A DNA stretch of 64,000 nucleotides from Streptomyces venezuelae (GTDB lineage Bacteria; Actinomycetota; Actinomycetes; Streptomycetales; Streptomycetaceae). Each line of letters begins with the position of its first letter. Position 1 is the first letter of the stretch. Location: contig NZ_CP029190.1 in assembly GCF_008642295.1 (NCBI RefSeq), positions 1,302,001 through 1,366,000 of the forward strand, in the 5' to 3' direction. Both the position numbers and the translations under genes were made by a program. This document shows positions 59,768-64,000 of the stretch, in pieces. Below the pieces are notes generated by a model. The model was not told the DNA's origin. It made no database searches and worked only from the letters and a program-made list of their open reading frames with translations.

Positions 59768-60448
59768 CTACGCCGGGACGGAGTCCGTGAGGCGGCCGTC
59801 GGTCATCGTGACCGTGTGGTCCACCGCGGCGAGGTGCGCGCGGTCGTGGGTGACCAGGACCGTGGCCGTCGCCCGCTCCCGGGTCAGCGAGACCAGCAGG
59901 TCCAGCACGGCCGCGCCGCGCTCGTGGTCGAGGGCGCTGGTGGGCTCGTCCACCAGCAGTACCGCGGGCTCGTTCATCAGCGCCCGGGCGATGTTCACCC
60001 GCTGGCGCTGTCCCCCGGACAGCTGGTGCGGACGCCGGTCCGCCTTGTCCGCCAGGCCCACCGCCGCCAGCAGTTCCAGCGCCCGGCGCCGCAGCTGCCG
60101 GGAGGGCCGGCCGGAGAGGTGGGCCATCACCTGGAGCTGCTCGGCCGCGGTCAGTGCGGGCAGCAGGTTCGGCTGCTGGAAGACGATGCCGATCCGCGAC
60201 CGCCGCAGCGCCGACTTCTCCGCCGCCGTCAGCTTCCCGGTGTCCTGGCCGGCGATCACCACCCGGCCCGAGTCCGGGGTCACCAGGGTGGCGGCGACCG
60301 CCAGCAGGCTGGACTTGCCCGAGCCGGACGGCCCGACCACCGCGGTGAGGGTGCCGGCCGGTACGTCGAGGTGGACCCGGTCGAGGGCGGTGAGCCGGCC
60401 CTCGCCGTCCGGGTAGGTCAGGGTGACGTCGTGGACGAGGAGGGTCAT
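59768..60448 (-). CDS. ABC transporter ATP-binding protein (MacB/LolD-like)
   Basis: 226-residue ATPase. Walker A GPSGSGKSSLLAVAATLV, Q-loop RIGIVFQQPNLLPALTAAEQ, signature HQLSGGQRQRVNIARALMNE, Walker B VLLVDEPTSALD, and H-loop LVTHDRAHLAAVDHTV. This small cassette with an FtsX-like permease belongs to the MacB/LolD group that exports peptides, lipoproteins or antibiotics. ATG 60448 overlaps the permease stop (60445-60448). It is last in a two-gene operon and followed by the repeat island. Confidence 0.95.
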   Translation of the reverse strand: MTLLVHDVTLTYPDGEGRLTALDRVHLDVPAGTLTAVVGPSGSGKSSLLAVAATLVTPDSGRVVIAGQDTGKLTAAEKSALRRSRIGIVFQQPNLLPALTAAEQLQVMAHLSGRPSRQLRRRALELLAAVGLADKADRRPHQLSGGQRQRVNIARALMNEPAVLLVDEPTSALDHERGAAVLDLLVSLTRERATATVLVTHDRAHLAAVDHTVTMTDGRLTDSVPA

Positions 60449-61527
60449 CGGGCGCTCCCGAGGGCGGTGAGGGGGTCGACGGCGGTGATCCGCCGGATGG
60501 AGAGGGCCGCACCGGCCGCGCCGAGCAGGATCATGACCGCGGCCGGCACCAGCACGGTGGCCGCGTCCAGGACGAACGGCACGTCGCCGCCGCTGATCAG
60601 CGCGCCGATACCGGCGGCGAGCAGGGTCCCGGTCCCGGTGCCGGCGGCCAGCATCAGCACGGCCTGGCCGAGGGCGTCCTTCAGCAGGTACGGGGTGGAG
60701 GCGCCGAGGGCCTTCAGGACCGCGACGTCCCCGCTGCGCTGGATCGTCCAGACCGTGAAGAACGCCCCGATGACCAGCGCGGAGATGGCGAACAGGAAGC
60801 CCCGCATCAGCTGCAGGGAGCCGTTCTCGGCCGCGTAGGAGCCGATGGCGCCGAGCGCCTCGTCCACGCTCTGCGTCTTGGTCCCGGCCGCCCGGTCGCC
60901 GGCCGCCCAGTCCGTGCCGGAGTCCCCGTCCAGGGCCACGACGGTGGCCAGGGTGTCGGGGGACGTCCCCGGGTTCCCGATCCGCTGCCAGTCGTTGAGG
61001 TCCGCCCAGACCACCGGGGTGTGGCTGTGGGAGGCGGTGCCGGAGACCGCCCGGACGGTCAGCTCCAGGGTGCCGATCTTCAGGGTGCCGCCGGCCTGCA
61101 GCCCGCCGAGTTCCTTCGCGGCCCGCTCGGAGAGGATCACCTGCCCCTGGGTGAGCCCGGCCGGGGCCAGTCCGCCGTCGGCCTCGACGCCGAAGACGGA
61201 GACGGAAGCCGTGCGGTCACCGGCGACTGCGTTGGTGGTGCGGATGCCGACCGGCTGCGCCGAGGTCACTCCGGGCCGCTTGCGCCACTCCAGCCAGGCC
61301 GGCTCGGCCACCTGGGAGCTGCTGAAGGAGACCTTCTGGTCCCCCTCGGGCGCGGCGAAGGCGATGTGTGAGGCGGGCAGCCCGGTGACGGCCGAGATGT
61401 TCTCCCGGGCCAGGCCGGCGGTGAGCCCGGACAGCAGCCCCACCAGCAGCGTGATCAGCACGACGACCGTGCCCATGAGGGCGAACCGGCCCTTGGCGAA
61501 CCTGAGATCTCTCCATGCGACGAACAT
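60445..61527 (-). CDS. FtsX/MacB-type ABC transporter permease
   Basis: 360 residues: one N-terminal TM helix (FALMGTVVVLITLLVGLLSG), a 200-residue extracytoplasmic domain, and three C-terminal helices (GFLFAISALVIGAFFTVWTI; LGQAVLMLAAGTGTGTLLAA; VLVPAAVMILLGAAGAALSI), the FtsX layout. The ending ITAVDPLTALGSAR is the MacB-type tail. With the ATPase it forms a membrane exporter. GTGGGGAAC precedes ATG 61527. A two-component system diverges 135 bp away and could control it, as often happens for MacB-like exporters. Confidence 0.93.
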   Translation of the reverse strand: MFVAWRDLRFAKGRFALMGTVVVLITLLVGLLSGLTAGLARENISAVTGLPASHIAFAAPEGDQKVSFSSSQVAEPAWLEWRKRPGVTSAQPVGIRTTNAVAGDRTASVSVFGVEADGGLAPAGLTQGQVILSERAAKELGGLQAGGTLKIGTLELTVRAVSGTASHSHTPVVWADLNDWQRIGNPGTSPDTLATVVALDGDSGTDWAAGDRAAGTKTQSVDEALGAIGSYAAENGSLQLMRGFLFAISALVIGAFFTVWTIQRSGDVAVLKALGASTPYLLKDALGQAVLMLAAGTGTGTLLAAGIGALISGGDVPFVLDAATVLVPAAVMILLGAAGAALSIRRITAVDPLTALGSAR

Positions 61528-61662
61528 GTTCCCCACCCTGCTCCCGGCCCCGCCCGCACGGCATCGAGCCGTGGTCCCGATCCTGGTATCGAAGGGAGCA
61601 GCCGGACATCGAACTTTTGGTTGAGCGGGTCGGCCGGGCGACCCGCCTAGGCTGGTCGGGTC

Positions 61663-62880
61663 ATGACTTTTCTGGAATCCCGTCCCGAATCCCGGCCCCC
61701 CAAGCCCCCCACCCCCGTCTCCCGCATGCTGCGGCTGTGTCTGCACGCCCTGCTGCTCGGGCTCCTCGGACTGGCATCGGCCCGCGCCCTGGCCGATGCC
61801 GCGCCCGGGGCCGGCGCCGTGGTGGCGGTCTGCCTGCTGATGGCCCTGGTGTACGCGGCGGGGGTGCGGACCCCCGCCGTGCACCGGTCCCCGCGGGCCG
61901 GTGCGCTGTGGCTGGCGGCCCTCGGCGCGGCCTGGGCGGGGCTGCTCGTGGTCTCCCCCGACGGGCTGTGGATCGCCTTCCCGCTGTACTTCCTCCAGCT
62001 GCACCTGCTGCCGCTGCGCTGGGGCCTGCCGGCGGTGGCGGTGACCGCGGGTGCGGCCATCGGAGGCTTCCTGGCGCACAGCAAGGCGGTCACCCCGGGC
62101 GCCTTCCTCGGGCCGCTGCTGGGGGGTGCGGTGGCCGTGGCGACCGTACTGGGCTACCAGGCGCTGTACCGGGAGAGCGAGCGGCGCCGGGAGCTCATCG
62201 AGGAGCTGATCACCACCCGGGCGGAGCTGGCCGCCGCCGAGCGGGACGCGGGTGTGCTGGCCGAGCGGGAGCGGCTGGCCCGGGAGATCCACGACACCCT
62301 GGCGCAAGGTCTGTCCTCGATCCAGCTGCTGCTGCGGGCGGCCGAGCGGACCCTGCCGGCCGATGCGCCGGCCGGGCCGCACATCGCCCGGGCCCGGGAG
62401 GCCGCGCAGGAGAACCTGGCGGAGGCCCGGCGGTTCGTACGGGCCCTGACTCCGCCGGACCTGGAGCACGGCTCACTGGCCGCGGCCCTGGAGCGCCTGT
62501 GCGGGTCGGCGCCCGGGCCACGGGTCAGGTTCTCGCTGAGCGGGCCGGCCCGGCCCACCCCGCTGCCCACCCCGTACGAGGTGGCGCTGCTGCGGATCGC
62601 CCAGTCGGCGCTGGCCAATGTGGTCCGGCATGCCGGGGCCGGGCGCGCCGAGATCACCCTGACCTTCATGGACGCCTCGGTGACCCTGGACATCGTGGAC
62701 GACGGCAAGGGCTTCGAGCCGTCGTCCGCCCCGGCCGGTGCCGGCGGTTTCGGGCTGCCCGCGATGCGCTCCCGGGCCGAGTCGCTGGGCGGGATCTTCA
62801 CCGTGGAGTCCGCACCCGGCCAGGGCACCGCCGTGGCCGTGACCCTTCCGCTGCCGCTGCCCGTGGAGGCCCGATCATGA
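61663..62880 (+). CDS. NarL-type sensor histidine kinase
   Basis: 405 residues with six hydrophobic segments in the N-terminal 165 (LCLHALLLGLLGLASARALA; VVAVCLLMALVYAAG; LWLAALGAAWAGLLVVS; WIAFPLYFLQLHLLPLRWGL; AVAVTAGAAIGGFLAHS; VAVATVLGYQALYR), then HisKA_3 with His210 in LAREIHDTLAQGLSSIQLLL, and HATPase_c with NVVRHAGAGRAEITL, VDDGKGF and GGFGLPAMRSRAESLGG. No large extracytoplasmic domain, so it senses within the membrane. It overlaps the response regulator start (ATGA). Confidence 0.94.
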   Translation: MTFLESRPESRPPKPPTPVSRMLRLCLHALLLGLLGLASARALADAAPGAGAVVAVCLLMALVYAAGVRTPAVHRSPRAGALWLAALGAAWAGLLVVSPDGLWIAFPLYFLQLHLLPLRWGLPAVAVTAGAAIGGFLAHSKAVTPGAFLGPLLGGAVAVATVLGYQALYRESERRRELIEELITTRAELAAAERDAGVLAERERLAREIHDTLAQGLSSIQLLLRAAERTLPADAPAGPHIARAREAAQENLAEARRFVRALTPPDLEHGSLAAALERLCGSAPGPRVRFSLSGPARPTPLPTPYEVALLRIAQSALANVVRHAGAGRAEITLTFMDASVTLDIVDDGKGFEPSSAPAGAGGFGLPAMRSRAESLGGIFTVESAPGQGTAVAVTLPLPLPVEARS

Positions 62881-63506
62881 CCATCCGGCTGCTGCTGGCC
62901 GACGACCACCCGGTGGTCCGGGCCGGGCTGCGCGCGGTACTGGACACCGAACCGGGGTTCACGGTGGTCGCGGAGGCGGCCACCGCCGAGCGGGCGGTGG
63001 AGCTGGCCGCCTCGGAGGCCGTGGACGTGGTCCTGATGGACCTGCAGTTCGGGCCGGGCATGCACGGCTCGGCGGCCACCGCGGCGATCACCGCGCGGCC
63101 CGGCGGGCCCCGGGTGCTCATCCTGACCACGTACGACACCGATGCCGACATCCTGGCGGCGGTGGAGGCCGGCGCGGCCGGCTATCTGCTCAAGGACGCC
63201 CCGCCGGAGGAACTCGCGGCGGCCGTGCGCACGGCGGCGGCCGGGCAGTCGGCGCTGGCCCCGGCGGTGGCGCTGCGGCTGATGGACCGGATGCGGACGC
63301 CGGCGGAGGCGCTGACGAAGCGGGAGCTCGAGGTGTTGCAGCTGGTGGCGGACGGGCTGTCGAACCAGCAGATCTCCAAGCGATTGTTCCTCAGCCAGGC
63401 GACCGTGAAGTCCCACCTGGTGCACATCTACGCGAAGCTGGGCGTCGACTCCCGTACGGCCGCGGTGGCCGCGGCCGGCACCCGCCGCCTGATCCGCACC
63501 CCGTAA
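62877..63506 (+). CDS. NarL/FixJ-type response regulator
   Basis: 209 residues: receiver with MTIRLLLADDHPVVRAGLRA, phosphorylated Asp55 in VVLMDLQFGPGMHGSAA, LILTTYDTDADILAAVEAGA, AGYLLKDAPPEELAAAV, and a LuxR-type HTH with LTKRELEVLQLVADGLSNQQ, ISKRLFLSQATVKSHLVHIY and AKLGVDSRTAAVAAAG. Overlaps the kinase stop by four bases. The regulated target is probably the divergent MacB-type exporter, inferred from position only. Confidence 0.95.
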   Translation: MTIRLLLADDHPVVRAGLRAVLDTEPGFTVVAEAATAERAVELAASEAVDVVLMDLQFGPGMHGSAATAAITARPGGPRVLILTTYDTDADILAAVEAGAAGYLLKDAPPEELAAAVRTAAAGQSALAPAVALRLMDRMRTPAEALTKRELEVLQLVADGLSNQQISKRLFLSQATVKSHLVHIYAKLGVDSRTAAVAAAGTRRLIRTP

Positions 63507-63518
63507 CGGGGCAGCCGC

Positions 63519-64000
63519 TCAGGCCACCCAGTACGGGCGGTCCACCGCCGGGGGCAGCGGGACCCCCTCGTGGAAGGCCGTGGCCAGGCGGCGGACGGCC
63601 TCCTCCAGCCGGTCCGCCGGGAGGGTGTACGGGATCCGGAGCCGGTGTTCGAAGGTGCCCGGGTCCACGCCGAACCGGGCACCCCGGCCGATGAACACCC
63701 CGGCCGCCGCCGCCCGCTCGGCCAGCGCGGAGCTGACGGGTTCGCCGAGGTCGACCCAGAGCGAGAGACCGCCCGGCGGAAACCGCCAGGACCATTCCGG
63801 GGTGTGCCGCTGGAGCGCCTCGGCCAGCGCCTGCCGCCGGGCCCGGAGCTGGTCGAGCCGGGCGGGCAGGCCCGCGTCCAGGCCGGCCAGCAGCGGGAGC
63901 GCAAGCAGCTGGTCCAGGACCGAGCCGGTCATGTCCGCGGCGACCCGGACCGCCGTCACCTCGTTGATCAGCTTGGCGGTGGCGCGGATCCAGCCCACCC
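63519..64000 (-). CDS. PLP-dependent aminotransferase/MocR-type protein (5' truncated by window edge)
   Basis: 160 C-terminal residues of an aminotransferase class I/II domain. MTGSVLDQLLALPLLAGLDA, LRARRQALAEALQRHTPEWS, FPPGGLSLWVDLGEPVSSAL, GVFIGRGARFGVDPGTFEHR and LRIPYTLPADRLEEAVRRLA are typical of the substrate-binding lobe of MocR-type GntR regulators and related aminotransferases; the conserved Arg in LRIPY contacts the carboxylate. The PLP lysine and any N-terminal GntR domain lie beyond the right edge. Start not visible. Confidence 0.85.
   Translation of the reverse strand, partial: VGWIRATAKLINEVTAVRVAADMTGSVLDQLLALPLLAGLDAGLPARLDQLRARRQALAEALQRHTPEWSWRFPPGGLSLWVDLGEPVSSALAERAAAAGVFIGRGARFGVDPGTFEHRLRIPYTLPADRLEEAVRRLATAFHEGVPLPPAVDRPYWVA

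Overview
The window is very GC-rich actinobacterial DNA. Third codon positions are almost all G or C, GTG and TTG starts are common, 4-base ATGA/GTGA overlaps are frequent, and there are F420-type enzymes and an AfsQ-like two-component system. All of this points to Streptomyces or a close relative. It reads as chromosomal. I see no phage, integrase, transposase, rRNA, CRISPR array or convincing functional tRNA.

Layout. 1-2157: start of a branched-chain amino acid/amide ABC transporter operon (livF-livG-livH, continuing off the left edge), divergent from a PucR-type regulator (2335) that runs into a cupin and a VOC protein. 4.5-7.7 kb: SnoaL-like protein, a large palindromic intergenic element, then alkylation repair (Ada/AlkA-type fusion plus methylguanine-DNA methyltransferase). 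7.7-14.8 kb: hypothetical, Nudix, BCCT transporter, glycerate kinase, macro-domain hydrolase, phytoene-desaturase-like FAD enzyme, inositol-phosphatase family. 15.1-17.8 kb: a three-gene cassette of XRE regulator, ImmA/IrrE-like metallopeptidase and seven-TM MAB_1171c-type membrane protein; this is the best candidate for an undescribed system. 17.8-22.5 kb: pyrimidine/hydantoin amide breakdown (nitrilase, aminotransferase, dihydropyrimidinase, F420-type LLM oxidoreductase) behind a clear inverted-repeat operator. 22.5-28.5 kb: a TTA-containing helical-repeat-like protein, PPOX enzyme, tiny lipoprotein, XRE regulator divergent from a probably leaderless methionine aminopeptidase, a TTA-containing gamma-glutamyltransferase, and an unknown membrane-anchored protein.

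28.5-36.9 kb: P450, then a cell-envelope block (lipoprotein, AfsQ2-like kinase, AfsQ1-like regulator, MurJ flippase, Fem-type bridge enzyme, L,D-transpeptidase). 37-41.9 kb: secreted CocE-type hydrolase and the gluABCD-type uptake operon. 42-53.7 kb: DUF6278-like protein, exonuclease III, MBL hydrolase, sugar ABC transporter with ROK kinase and Gfo/Idh/MocA oxidoreductase, second P450, EamA exporter with a 17-bp minisatellite at its 3' end, a membrane protein behind a strong leader hairpin, and a DHFR-like reductase. 53.9-59.8 kb: SDR enzyme and the allantoin genes alc-allB with the divergent IclR regulator allR, flanked by two islands of short GC-rich hairpin repeats. 59.8-63.5 kb: MacB-like ABC exporter and a NarL-type two-component system. 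The window ends inside a MocR/aminotransferase-like gene.

The main metabolic theme is nitrogen scavenging: amino acid/amide uptake, pyrimidine ring amides, allantoin, glutamate uptake and gamma-glutamyl peptides. A second theme is envelope maintenance. All functional names rest on reading motifs and family resemblance by eye; no database search was run.
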